NCBI GenBank assembly: GCA_022702545.1
Contig: JAHRBC010000006.1
Location: forward strand, 248,001-312,000
DNA from: Phycomyces nitens
Lineage: Eukaryota > Mucoromycota > Mucoromycetes > Mucorales > Phycomycetaceae
Reading direction: 5' to 3'
DNA: 64,000 bases
Shown here one piece after another: positions 25,484 to 35,604 of this stretch. Numbering within the stretch: the stretch's first letter is position 1; the number at the start of each line of letters is the position of its first letter. The notes under the pieces are model-generated. The model was given only the letters and a program-made list of their open reading frames with translations. It was not told the origin of the DNA and searched no databases. The position numbers and the translations under genes were made by a program.

Positions 25484-27777
25484 ATGGAGTCATCAGCAAA
25501 CGATGTCAGACACAAACGCCTCAAAGTCGGTCGCGCTTGTTATTCTTGTAGAGCAAAGAAAATAAAGGTAATGTCGAATGGAATCTCAAGATGTCTTGCA
25601 TCATTTGGAATCTTGGTTTTTCCTAGACATCAAATTAAGCATGTGACCAACTACAGCGACCAATTTTGTATGGCAGTAAATTAATCAATTATATCTCGAT
25701 CTATTTCTATTCAATTCTAGTGCGATGGATTGCGGCCATGTATGCAGGTATTGCTCTTTATCACACTCAATTCATCAGCCTATACTTATTTTACTTTGCC
25801 CTTGTAGTGCAAAGGTTAGTCTGGAGTTTTCCAATTCCAAATCAATTGCTTATCATTACTTTAGCCCGTCAAAAGACCTGTACATTCTACAAGGACGGCT
25901 CTCTTGATCCTGACCAAGATCTACCTGAAGAACAATCAATCTTAACTCAAAAAGACATTGAACCGTACGACTTTAATGACGAGTCGTCTGTCCTCTTCTC
26001 ACTTACTAAAGATAGCCTCCAGAGTCGCACTAAAAGACGCGCTCAACAACTCGAGTCAAGGACAAGCAATCGACTGATCTCACTTGGAGATAATCTCAAA
26101 AAGGTTTTTTTATGCGACAATGCATCCTCAAAGCCCACAGAAGAACGAGAACCATTTGCAAACTTCATTCGATGGTCCTCAGAGCCTGCTCTTCCCAATC
26201 GTTACTCGGGCTCCCTCGAGATGCCATCACACACTATCCAGATGGAACTTATCGACTTGTATTTTAATGAACAAAATGCTGCAAATTGTCTCATTCCAAG
26301 GCAATATTTTTACGAACAACTCCAGTGCAAAGGCAATTTCATCACACCATTATTATTGAACGCCATATACGCCAAGATCAGTCGGTTTTCTTCAAATCCG
26401 GATCTGCAAAAGGCTGATGTATTTTTTCAGCGAGGAAAACGCCTAATTGATGATTTTCTGGACGTACCCCGCGTCAGTACCGTTATCTCATTGTGTATCC
26501 TCAGCTTATATGAAGCAGACCCCTCTACTCATCGTCCCGGATCACAGCATTGCAGAGCATGGATATATAGCGGAATGGCTTATCGGATGTGTCTAGAACT
26601 CGGTCTGCACAACGAAACAAATCTTTCTCGAGACTTGACCCACCAAGATATCGAGCTCCGGAGACGCGTTTTCTGGACTTGTTTTTTCCTTGATAAACTC
26701 CAAAGCGGCGGGTGGGAGAGACCTTGTATGATCCTAACTCACTATGTCCAAGTAAAGGTTCCGAAAGCACTCCCACACGACACAATAGAAGAACAAAAGA
26801 ATATTCTCTGTGTAGAGTATTTGGCCACTCTCTTGGTGCAAATGGAAGAATATTCAGGCCTCAACACCAGAGTAAAAACCATTTCTGGTTCTGTAATGGA
26901 AATAGCAACCGAAAGTATAGGCAAGGCTCAGGCCTTTTTTGCCAGCTGGATTCAATCTCTACCACCCTTGGTACAATGGACACCGCTCAACTGTCACGAC
27001 CCGATAGACATTATCCATTTACCGGTCCCTAGCCCTGATGTTAATTTTCTTCATCTATTTTACCATACATGTTTATTTGAGCTTATGGCCAAATTGCCTG
27101 ATTCTGGTTATATTGCTCTTCAAAAGCGAATCACAGCTACCATAATTACTCAGCTTGTTTACCACTCGTGCAACCAACCTGCAAGCGTTACAAAGTTTGA
27201 ATATCTCGTCCACACACTTACACTTGCCCTCAAGATCCATGGAAAATATCTGTATAGTAGTGATATGGCGCTTGCCCAACATTCATGGACAATGTACGAT
27301 CGATCTCTCATGCTTCTCCAAAAGATGCAGCGTTACGCGGTTATTCCAAACATTCAAAAGTTTTTGCAGCAGATATCATCTGGTTCTGGTGCGCCCCAAG
27401 TATCTTCCGAAGTATATACTCAAGCAAACTCGCCAAATACACCAAGGTTAAAAGAGTCAGAGTCATCTTCCAGTAGTGATTTGGTTATCAACGAAAGAAA
27501 GAATCCCGATAGTACCTGGTTTGAAGCACCGGGACAGCAGAAGCAACATCAAGCCCAAGTGCAAGCTCAGGCAACACACTCCCAAGGAAACCCACAGGCA
27601 AACCCACAGACACACATTCGAGCTCATTCCAATTCTCAGACCCAGGCTCAAGCTCAAGCTCAGTCTCAGTCTCAGTCTCAGGCCCACGCTCAAGCTCAAG
27701 CTCATGCTCAAGCTCAAGTCCACGCTCAAGCACAAGCTCAAGCTCAAGCTCAGGCACAAGCTCAGGCACAGGCACAA

Positions 27778-27821
<44 letters not shown>

Positions 27822-28863
27822 TCAAGCACAGGCGCAGGCGCAGGCGCAGGCACAGGCTCAAGCGCAGGCTCAAGCACAAGCACAAGCACAGGCTCAAGCA
27901 CAGGCTCAAGCACAGGCTCAAGCTCAAGCACAGGCTCAAGCTCAAGTACAGGCTCAAGCTCAAGCACAGGCTCAAGCTCAAGCTCAGGCCCACGCCCACG
28001 CCCACGCACAGGCTCAAGCCCAGGCTCATAATCACACACACGCCCATATACAGGTACAACAACGCCAACACCATCATCACCATCAGCAAGAACCGGTATT
28101 GGGAAACAATTATACTTCAAAATCTATACTTCCAAATACCGAAATGCGTTGGTCAGATGGACTATATGTACATCGTCCTGCTCAAAATAACACGATCACG
28201 GATTACAATAATATTGAGCCGCGTTCTCAAAGTATGGGAGGCGAACAAGGGGGCTACGTGGTTATGTCAATGAATCAGCAAGAATGGACTCACCATGGAT
28301 CGAATAATAGTCCCCCAACTTCCAATGATGCATACTCGGCCACTTACCACCAACAGTCTATTATTCCATCCAACGGAGCATTAGGACCTCGAGTCAACCA
28401 GCCTATTTTGCCTACAAGCCAACAACAGTTTAGTAGCGATACCTTGCCGATTCCTACCACACTAAGCTCATCAAACAGCCACCAAGACATGATGGTACCT
28501 AGTCAAGGTTTGATAATTAACGGACTTGGAAGCTCTGGTTCCCCAGACCAGCCCGTACTCTACAGCGATGCTCCTTTACGCGACTGGCCGATTGGACAAC
28601 AAGATCAAAATCCCCTGTGGCAATCGTCTCATTCCAGAGTTCATTTTCCAGCAACGCCATTTTTACCAAACTCTGGACGCCAACAACAACAACAACAACA
28701 ATCTCCATCTAGTGGGTCACTCTATTCTTCAGCACATTCTGAACTGCCCGAAAACCAGGCGAATTCGACTGCTCATGCCAATATGCAACAACAGACCACA
28801 TTTGTTACAAATAACATTCCTTTTGTAGAGTTGCCTCATAAGAGCAACTCGGTGAACAAATAA
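25484..28863 (+). CDS. Zn(II)2Cys6 fungal transcription factor with giant Gln-Ala tract
   Basis: Binuclear zinc-cluster DNA-binding regulator, nuclear. Exons 25484-25567, 25721-25747 (27 nt), 25808-25814 (7 nt) and 25865-28863 sum to 1038 aa. Splicing assembles [11 protein letters not shown], then DGLRP-C-MQ-C and KARQKT-C, an exact C-x2-C-x6-C-x5-C-x2-C-x6-C cluster. Without both tiny exons the last four cysteines are incomplete, which strongly supports the model. Downstream, roughly residues 150-480, lies the fungal-specific transcription-factor (middle homology) domain: [53 protein letters not shown] and [14 protein letters not shown] match the typical fungal_trans arrangement. About 27640-28030 encodes a long Gln-Ala repeat with His, Ser and Val variants, followed by a His/Gln-rich and Asn/Ser/Gln-rich tail, probably an activation or low-complexity region. 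The open frame continuing upstream of exon 4 through the introns is not the start. Confidence 0.9.
27640..28030 (+). repeat. In-frame hexanucleotide repeat encoding (Gln-Ala)n
   Basis: Tandem CARGCN hexamers (CAGGCA, CAAGCT, CAGGCT, CAAGCA, CAGGCG) inside the zinc-cluster gene. Codon variants are interspersed in runs, so the tract evolved both by slippage and by unequal exchange of longer blocks. The repeat keeps other frames open too, producing spurious long ORFs on both strands. Confidence 0.95.
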
Positions 28864-29677
28864 CCTTCCTATTTATTTTCATTCATTTATACTCGCCAAA
28901 CTATATACACAATGTTCCAGCATTATCTTTCCTACACAAACACATACACACGCATATACACATACACTATATCTTGCCTTTTTTTTTAAATATATATATA
29001 TATGTATATTTTATCACTGTATTCTGCTTTCCCTCTAGACCTTTTTTATTTTTATTTTATTATATATATGTATATATGTATATATAATAACCTCATACTC
29101 TTTAACCAGATGAACAGGGGGTTGAGAATAATATATATATATATAATTATGTATGTATGTATTTATGTATGTAGAGAATAAATATCATTTATAGAAATAG
29201 GTTACCTTTCTACAATAAGACCAAATATTGACTATGAAAAATACAACCATGTCCAATAATATTCCTTGTATTTTTATAAATAAAAAGGTATATTTTTTTA
29301 GCTATATTTTTTATAGCAATATCAATCTATTGCTCTGAACAATTTTTTAAAGTCGCACCTGAAAGAATAAATAGATATCAAATAAAATCACTTTTTTTTA
29401 AAAAGATACTGAAAATCAAGCATTTATTTACTTGGATTCCACAACTGCGTCACTCACTACAAGTAAATATAAATTTATCACATTTGATATTTAAAGCAAA
29501 TACATGAAATTATGGACGGCAAATTAGTATTTTGTTTGCATTCTTGGCAATCAGCAAAGCAACAAATATATATTAATGCACTTGGGTTCATGGTAGTTGC
29601 CATGGTAATATATGAATATAAAGGATACATTTTAAAATACAACAAAAGGCTCTAAATTCGCACTTTCTTTTTTTCAC

Positions 29678-29712
<35 letters not shown>

Positions 29713-29894
29713 TATTGTAGACTTGTGTATTTTGGAGACATTGATAAAATACCTACTTTATTTTGGCTTCAAATTCTGGACTAATCCAACATTTACTTCT
29801 TTTAAATGTGCATAATTTTTACAGTTTTCAAATTTGAAACAAAACAAAACAAAAATAGAGTTCAATCAGACACCTCTTTCTCTTGTTATTTAGT
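28864..29894. other. Intergenic region
   Basis: About 1 kb of very AT-rich DNA after the zinc-cluster gene. It includes TA-rich runs, a GTAT/ATGT-type tract near 29150-29175 and an ATA trinucleotide array at 29679-29714. No gene is visible. Confidence 0.6.
29679..29714. repeat. (AAT)n microsatellite
   Basis: About twelve tandem AAT/ATA units ahead of the Rossmann-fold gene. Confidence 0.9.
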
Positions 29895-30790
29895 ATGGAT
29901 CAACAAGTACTGACAACTGCCTTACCTATGCTCATTCTGGGCCTGGGCTGGACAGGCCAGTTCCTAGTCGAACTCTTGAACTCACTCAACATCAAATATG
30001 CTGCAACAACACGCGATGGACGTGGAGATACAATCAAGTGGACCATGCCATCGACATCGTATTGGGCAGCAAACCCTACAGGTCTAACCAATCTCCCATC
30101 AGCACAGACGGTTCTAATTACCTTTCCGGTGATCAATCCTAGTGAAATGACAGAGTTTATGGATGCCTATGAATCAGAACACGGAAAACCTCAATGGATC
30201 ATATTGTCTTCAACACGTCCGTTTAATGGCACACCAAGCGATCGACATGGCCCAATGGATCCTTCGAGAGGAACAGATCGCTCAGGATCAGAAGAGATTG
30301 TCTTGTCGCGTGGTGGAACTGTACTACATCTGGCTGGTCTGTGGGGAGCAGCAAGGTACTTGAGCATAGGAGTCTGGTTTTTATGATTTATGATGGATTT
30401 CATAGACAACCACGCAATTGGGTCTCACGGTTTCCAACTGAGGATGCGATCCGTGCAAAACTGCTTACTCGGCAGCTGCATCTGATCCATGGCAAGGATG
30501 TAGCACGGGCCATCCTTGCAGTACATGAACAATTCAAGAACGGAGAGAGATGGATTGTGACAGACAAGGGCTGTTATGATTGGATCCGGCTCTTCTTGGC
30601 CTGGGGAAGTCCTGAACAGATTGCCATGGCTCGTTCGCTTGCAAAGAATGACGATGTGTGTCGCAATGCTCTTGGGCCAGGAACACTAGAGGAGATTGTG
30701 GCCCGTGGAGGAGTGATGCCAAGATTGGATTCAAATGAGTTTTGGGATACCTTTGGAATCTCGCCTACCGAGTATCTCACTATTGAATGA
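29895..30790 (+). CDS. NAD(P)-binding Rossmann-fold protein (YeeZ/epimerase-like)
   Basis: Predicted NAD(P)-dependent oxidoreductase or sugar-nucleotide epimerase-like protein of unknown substrate. Two exons, 29895-30355 and 30406-30790, joined by a 50-bp GT-AG intron; 281 aa. The N-terminus has the glycine motif LILGLGWTGQFL typical of a Rossmann nucleotide-binding loop. WIILSSTRPFNG has the position and serine of the active-site strand, and GGTVLHLAGLWGAAR followed by RNWVSRFP resembles the extended-SDR substrate loop. HLIHGKDVARAILAVHEQF is the usual late helix of atypical SDRs such as bacterial YeeZ. A classical YxxxK catalytic pair is not evident, so it may be an atypical SDR. The start is the first true ATG in frame (29895). 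Confidence 0.7.
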
Positions 30791-31270
30791 GATTCCAAGC
30801 AAGTCCTCGATGTGGCCCTTTTTTGATTTTTACAAGGTTGAGAATGAAAGACATTGGTTTTTAAACACCTCTTTAAAGCAAGGAAAAAGACTTTATTCCA
30901 AGTTCTAGACTTGTTTATTTATTCATTTATTTTAATGGTAATGGTAATGGTGTACAATCTATACAAATTATTTATAGGGATCTCCAAGACGACTTATAGA
31001 TTTGTGCTAATAGACAGAATGGCTATTGATAAATAGGCAAATACTTTAGTGATTGGTCAGAAACCATTATTAAAATGCGAATGGGTTTTATGGATATAAA
31101 GTCATATACTTTGTGTATTGGCTATCCTTTTCTGGATATTGACCAGGATGATGGCGGAGGAGCTATGGGATATTATCAATCTTGGCATTAGAAATCAATA
31201 TAGGCTGTAATCATTCGATTCAGAGAATATTTCTGCTGCTACGTTTGTAATTTACAGTCTATATATAGTA
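30791..31270. other. Intergenic region
   Basis: About 480 bp between the Rossmann-fold gene and the left end of the Fanzor-bearing element. AT-rich; nothing recognised. Confidence 0.5.
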
Positions 31271-31420
31271 CAGTGTTTCTGCTTGAGATATTAGAGACGA
31301 CGTAAGTTTTCTTTTTTTGGACGAATGAAAATTAATTTCTAGACAATTTGGTTACCTTTTTTGGACAGGCAAAAAAAGAGAATTGAGACACAAAAGAATA
31401 AAATTTGGCCAAGGAGATTT
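31271..31420 (+). repeat. Left terminal inverted repeat of Fanzor element
   Basis: Inverse match of 34594-34746. The best-conserved block runs from GGACGAATGAAAATTAATTT through GTCTAGACAATTTGG-type sequence to TAAAATTTGGCCAAGG, differing from the right copy by a few substitutions and a small indel block near the outer end. Confidence 0.9.
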
Positions 31421-32223
31421 AGTCAATTAAGCTTGTTTTTATCTTTTGGCAATCATACAAAATATATACATATACACATAAAGAGCATCTTTGGGTTCTC
31501 TTGCTAGTATTTTACCACCTATTATCCTGTAATTTGTGTACACCCATATCACATCTTCATTTATATTAGATGAGCAAGAACAAGGTCCCTAGGAAGAAAG
31601 CTCTACTTTTGCTAAAAGAAAAGTAAATTGAAACATTTATCGGATGTGATGTGTTATGCAAGAAACTATTGTTCATCATTATGCTATTATTTAGGATACA
31701 AAAATATTCTCCTGATGCCTTGAGAGTAAAGAAGGCTGCTCGCGTATCAAGAACGAATACCCCAGACGAAGCTAATGTACAACGCACTCGCGATATAATT
31801 ATCTTGCAATCGTCTTTCTTACGCAAAGTGGTGTATAAAGCACAGCTTTTTATCAATTACTATATCCTCTGAAGCATCACAAATTTATCAAGTGATTTAT
31901 TTGAACAATATTTCTTGGTACCGAGTCTGCAGAGTGATTTATGGTCGTTTAATGATAGTAGAGTTGCAACCCCATTACCCAAGACTACAAAATCTTTAGG
32001 CAAGCTATACAGAGCTGATTCAAACAAACGAGGTTAATCTTACTGTCAGCCTGAATGGCATCAAGAACTATGGCGCAGTAATATCTTTTGCATACAAGAC
32101 TATTGCAACTACATACAGCAGCTACTATGTAGAAAACTTTGAAAACACAATAGCAAACTATTTTATTTATATAACAAGAGAGAATTTCAGGGCAAGATAT
32201 TATTATTATCTTATTTGCATTTA

Positions 32224-33572
32224 TAAACTCAGATAAAAGAATGTTTGGACCTATGCAAATAATTTTTCAAGGAAAGAAATGCTTACATATATTCAACATT
32301 TAATATCTCAACAGTGATGATAGCTAGAGCATCCAAACTTGAAACATAAAAAGATATACATGTCAAGTATTCATTTATTAAAAAAAAATAACAAACTAGT
32401 ATTTAGTATGACTGCCTTTTGCATCAATCACTGCCTGACATTGACTTTGCATACTCCCCACTAAACGTGAAGCAAGTTCAGTGCCCAGTATCTGCCATTG
32501 TCGTTGCATTGCAACCTTCAAATCGGCTACATTTTGGATACTGGCCCTTACTTCACTCATCTTTACTTCGAGGGCCCACCAAACGTGCTCAATGGGATTT
32601 AAATCAGGACTTTGAGCAGGCCAGTACTCAAAGCCCTTGATTGCATGACCCTCTTTCCACCACTTCGCATAGGAGCCAGTATGGCAGCTGGCGCCGTCTT
32701 CTTGGAGTATGAACTCCTTATCCTGTTCCTCTGCCAGATTTTTGACCCAGGGAAGGAAGTTCTGGGCCAAAGTGTTGACATATACGTCTTGGTTTACATT
32801 GCCTTCGAGGAAGACCAAAGGGCCAAAACCACCTGCCCAGAAACAGCTCCATATCATGGCACTACCCTTGCCCCACTTCGTCACTGGTACAATATTCCCT
32901 TCCTGGTACCTCTCTCCAACTCGTCTGATCACCCGAGCACTGCCATCATTGCCCTCGACTGTGAATCGTGACTCATCAGACCAGACTACACTGCTCCATT
33001 GGTCATCTGTCCAATTGACATGATCCTTGGCCCATTGCAGTCTTCTTTGCTTGTGTATTTCAGTCAAAGCTGGCTTATGAGCTGCAATATAAGCACCAAA
33101 GCCAAGGTTCTTGAGACAACTGATTACTGTTGCTCTACAGACAATAATCTCCATCTCCTGCAATGCGAATCTCAGCTGATTGTAATTGGCAAATGGATTC
33201 TTCCGTATGCATTGCACAAGATGTCTCTCCGTCCTCTCGTTAATTATTTTTGGTCGTCCAGAGCTCTTTCTAGGAAGAGGAGATCCTGTTTCTTTGAATC
33301 TCTTAATGATCTTCTTGACAGTTGACAAATTCATTTCGACAATTGCCGAAATCCTTGTGGGACCAATCTCAGCCAAGTGCAAGTACATGATTCCACCAAA
33401 CTTGAGCTCATCAGCCTTATAATATGGGCCGCGAATGTTCTCTGCTGCAAATGATATTTTCATGTTGGTGTTGATTAGTAAAAAGAAGAGAAAATAATGT
33501 TTTTATTTTTCAAAAAAACCGTTTTTTTTAGGATTTTTGTGAGAGGTCCAAACATTTTTGTGTGTGAGTTTA
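32224..33572 (-). mobile_element. Tc1/mariner element, nested and apparently intact
   Basis: About 1.35 kb with imperfect terminal inverted repeats of roughly 30 bp. The left end starts TAAACTCAGATAAAAGAATG; both ends share ATGTTTGGACCT about 20 bp in. TA flanks each side (32222-32223 and 33573-33574). It carries one uninterrupted transposase gene on the minus strand and lies inside the Fanzor gene, so it arrived after the Fanzor element. Confidence 0.9.
32396..33463 (-). CDS. Tc1/mariner transposase
   Basis: Intact 355-aa cut-and-paste DDE transposase. The N-terminal region contains a helix-turn-helix (ISAIVEMNLSTVKKIIKRF) and a second DNA-binding segment beginning GRPKIINERTERHLVQ, the GRPR-like linker typical of Tc1. 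The catalytic core has VWSDESRF (first Asp), LQEDGASCHTG (second Asp) and SPDLNPIEHVWW (Glu). I count 35 residues between the second Asp and the Glu, one more than the usual DD34E of Tc1. No stop or frameshift interrupts it, so the copy may still be functional or recently so. It is transcribed opposite to the host Fanzor gene. Confidence 0.95.
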   Translation of the reverse strand: MKISFAAENIRGPYYKADELKFGGIMYLHLAEIGPTRISAIVEMNLSTVKKIIKRFKETGSPLPRKSSGRPKIINERTERHLVQCIRKNPFANYNQLRFALQEMEIIVCRATVISCLKNLGFGAYIAAHKPALTEIHKQRRLQWAKDHVNWTDDQWSSVVWSDESRFTVEGNDGSARVIRRVGERYQEGNIVPVTKWGKGSAMIWSCFWAGGFGPLVFLEGNVNQDVYVNTLAQNFLPWVKNLAEEQDKEFILQEDGASCHTGSYAKWWKEGHAIKGFEYWPAQSPDLNPIEHVWWALEVKMSEVRASIQNVADLKVAMQRQWQILGTELASRLVGSMQSQCQAVIDAKGSHTKY

Positions 33573-34593
33573 TAAGATAGGTTTATATCAAATTCTAGGA
33601 TCTTTCTTCTTTTGAGCTCACAAAAAAAAACGACTTTAATATCCAGGAAATTACAGAGAATTTCCGGGTGTGTATGGTGGATCCTGGAAAAAGAGATGCC
33701 TTTTACTCATATAATGGTGATGATGATATAAGACGCTTGAAAATCAAAGAATACTTCAATACATACCGTAGCCTTAAGCGAATGAGAAATGACTATGCAA
33801 GGAAGGTGGCCCAAGGAATCAAAGAAGTTGAAACACATATCTCATCAGTAAAAACAACATCAAGAGAGCAATCTCTACGACATACCCAATATGCCGACTC
33901 TATTCAATTTTTATAGCTTCAGCTACGCTGAAGTATACTGGAAATATTTTAGAGGTCGACAGAAATCCCTAGACAATTGTACCAACATCCTTATCCATGG
34001 GTCTACAAAGTATAATAAAGACAGAAGAGACGCCATATAGCAAAAAGGCGGAACCCTGAAAGTACACACCAACCTGTCCAACCAATGCAACAAGTCAATT
34101 ACTTGTTGTTTGTATCCCATCTCATAGTAATTTAACATATTACAGAAACTCTCATCAACGTGTCTTTAGTGCCAGAGACGTTTCTAAAATGCCTTTTAAT
34201 TGTCTTTGGAGATGGGTTTACAATCATCTTGTAAAGCAAAAAGATTGAAGAATTGAACCTTTTGGACATCAATGAATTCAACACTTTAAAGGTACTTGTG
34301 CACTTTTATTTATTCTTTATATTCAATATTGATTGTGTAGGTTTGCAACTCCTGCAAGACTTAAAACATTTCTGAGATGCCAACGACAGACCTATTCATT
34401 CAATATTAGTTTGCAACAACTGTAATATGTTTTGGAATAGTAATATGGCGGCAAGAAACATGTTTTATATTGTGCAGGAGATTTGGAGTGGCAATGGTAG
34501 TCCAGAAACCTTTAGTCCTCGATCAAGCTTTGGTGGGCAAACTTAAAGATGTTTACAGGTAAAGAGTATATACTAGTCATTTTTACCTTGTCT

Positions 34594-34746
34594 AAATCCC
34601 CTTGACCAAATTTTATTCTTTTGTGTCTCAATTCTCTTTTTTGCTTGTCCAAAAAAGGTAACCAAATTGTCTAGAAATTAATTTTCATTCGTCCAAAAAT
34701 AAATAAATAAAAACTAATATCGCCTCAATCTCAAGTAGAAACATAG
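34594..34746 (-). repeat. Right terminal inverted repeat of Fanzor element
   Basis: Inverse partner of 31271-31420. It begins about 50 bp after the end of the Fanzor pseudogene and ends next to a TA dinucleotide. Confidence 0.9.
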
Positions 34747-34878
34747 TAATTAGTGACTATGATTTCTATTTTTGGAAAAGGTTGAATCCAATTATAGACT
34801 GGGTATAAGGGTGTTCTGCCACACAAATACATTGCATTTCAGCGATTCCTATTATTATTATTATAATTATTATTATAA

Positions 34879-34926
34879 TTGTAATTGTAATTGTAATTGT
34901 AATTGTAATTGTAATTGTAAATGTAA
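34879..34926. repeat. (TTGTAA)n hexamer array
   Basis: About seven tandem units of TTGTAA, the last ones slightly degenerate. Confidence 0.9.
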
Positions 34927-35145
34927 TTATTATTACATTGTATAATTAAATAAGGGGGTATACGTCATCCATATGTAGTTAAATAAGTGTATTGGCACAA
35001 CGCGAGGCACATACACGCAACCCTATATAAATATATAAATATAAATATATATACATATACATATTTATATATATACACACACATATATATATTTAAATAT
35101 GTATTTTAAAGAAGGGGTAAAGGTGGGGTATGGTTGTGGGCAAAA

Positions 35146-35180
35146 TGGAAATGGAAATGGAAATGGAAATGGAAATGAAA
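35146..35180. repeat. (GGAAAT)n hexamer array
   Basis: About five to six tandem units with a degenerate 3' end, in the upstream region of the PUF gene. Confidence 0.85.
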
Positions 35181-35604
35181 ATGAAATGGAAATTGAAATA
35201 AAGATAAAATAAATATCTAGCAGCAATAGTAATATACACCACTTGCAACATGCTTTATAGACATTTTATATGCTTGAAAAAAAAAAAAGAAAAAAGAAAA
35301 AAAAAGAAAAGAGATACGTGTCGTTTTGTCCTAATTGCTGCTTGGTTCCTGCTGCTGTCACAATTTAGTGGGCTTGTTTTTGTATTTTAGCCCCGCATAC
35401 TCTTGTTTCTTTCTCTCTTTCTCTCTTTCTCTCCCTCTCCCTCTCTCTCTTTCTCTCTCTCTTTCTTTCTTATACATAGATATACATATATACATATATA
35501 CATATATATATATATTATATATTATATTATACTATACTCTATTATATTATACACCTCCTTTACACCATCGCTCCATTTCAAAGACTCTAACCTCTTCTTT
35601 TAAT

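Larger units (their letters stand above)
31570..34546 (+). pseudogene. Fanzor (TnpB-like RNA-guided nuclease) pseudogene
   Basis: Decayed eukaryotic TnpB homologue (Fanzor). It begins at an ATG at 31570 (MSKNKVPRKKALLLL), with an apparent 72-bp intron 31623-31694 leading to KIQKYSPDAL, then LRKVVYKAQLFINYYIL and an in-frame stop at 31870. The gene is cut by a Tc1/mariner insertion (32224-33572). Beyond it, 33680-33920 carries the RuvC-I motif MVDPGKRDAFYSYNG and IKEYFNTY, then ISSVKTT. A frameshift near 33911 leads to YWKYFRGRQKSLDN and LIHGSTKYNKDRR. Further on are IVFGDGF (about 34199), DINEFNTLK (34265-34291, RuvC-II-type), a 49-bp intron 34292-34340, and zinc-ribbon pairs CNSC (34344) and CNNC (34412). 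The end is FWNSNMAARNMFYI and IWSGNG. The conserved RuvC-III Asp (usually NRD) is absent. Several stops and frameshifts make it inactive. Motif order and spacing match Fanzor; the subfamily is not resolved by eye. Confidence 0.85.
31271..34746. mobile_element. Fanzor-bearing TIR transposon, split by a nested Tc1/mariner element
   Basis: The interval is flanked by inverted repeats of about 150 bp (31271-31420 and 34594-34746) and by TA dinucleotides (31269-31270 and 34747-34748), as expected of a Tc1/mariner-type TA target duplication. The left end starts CAGTGTTTCTGCTTGAGAT and the right end, inverted, CTATGTTTCTACTTGAGAT. Its only cargo is a decayed Fanzor gene. Subtracting the nested 1.35 kb element leaves about 2.1 kb, too small for an extra transposase, so it was probably mobilised in trans by a mariner-type transposase (inference). 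Fanzor1 genes riding in Mariner and other eukaryotic DNA transposons are established knowledge. Confidence 0.75.
34748..35604. other. Intergenic region with simple repeats
   Basis: About 860 bp with a TTGTAA hexamer array (34879-34926), TATA-rich runs, a GGAAAT hexamer array (35146-35180), an A-rich run and a long CT-rich tract (35400-35470), then TA-rich sequence. The pyrimidine tract and the following region form the promoter/leader of the PUF gene at 35605. Confidence 0.7.

Noticed and set aside
27463..28273. Long ORFs on both strands and in a second plus frame across the QA tract (up to 265 codons)
   Set aside because: They are by-products of a hexanucleotide repeat that opens several frames; the +1 frame continuing from the zinc cluster and fungal_trans domain is the real one.
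31651..31872. Independent small gene
   Set aside because: Its residues continue from an ATG at 31570 through a GT-AG intron and fit the N-terminal part of the Fanzor frame, so it is part of the pseudogene.
33923..34138. Minus-strand 71-codon ORF in the Fanzor region
   Set aside because: Antisense to Fanzor motif YWKYFRGRQKSLDN in the plus strand; no own similarity.
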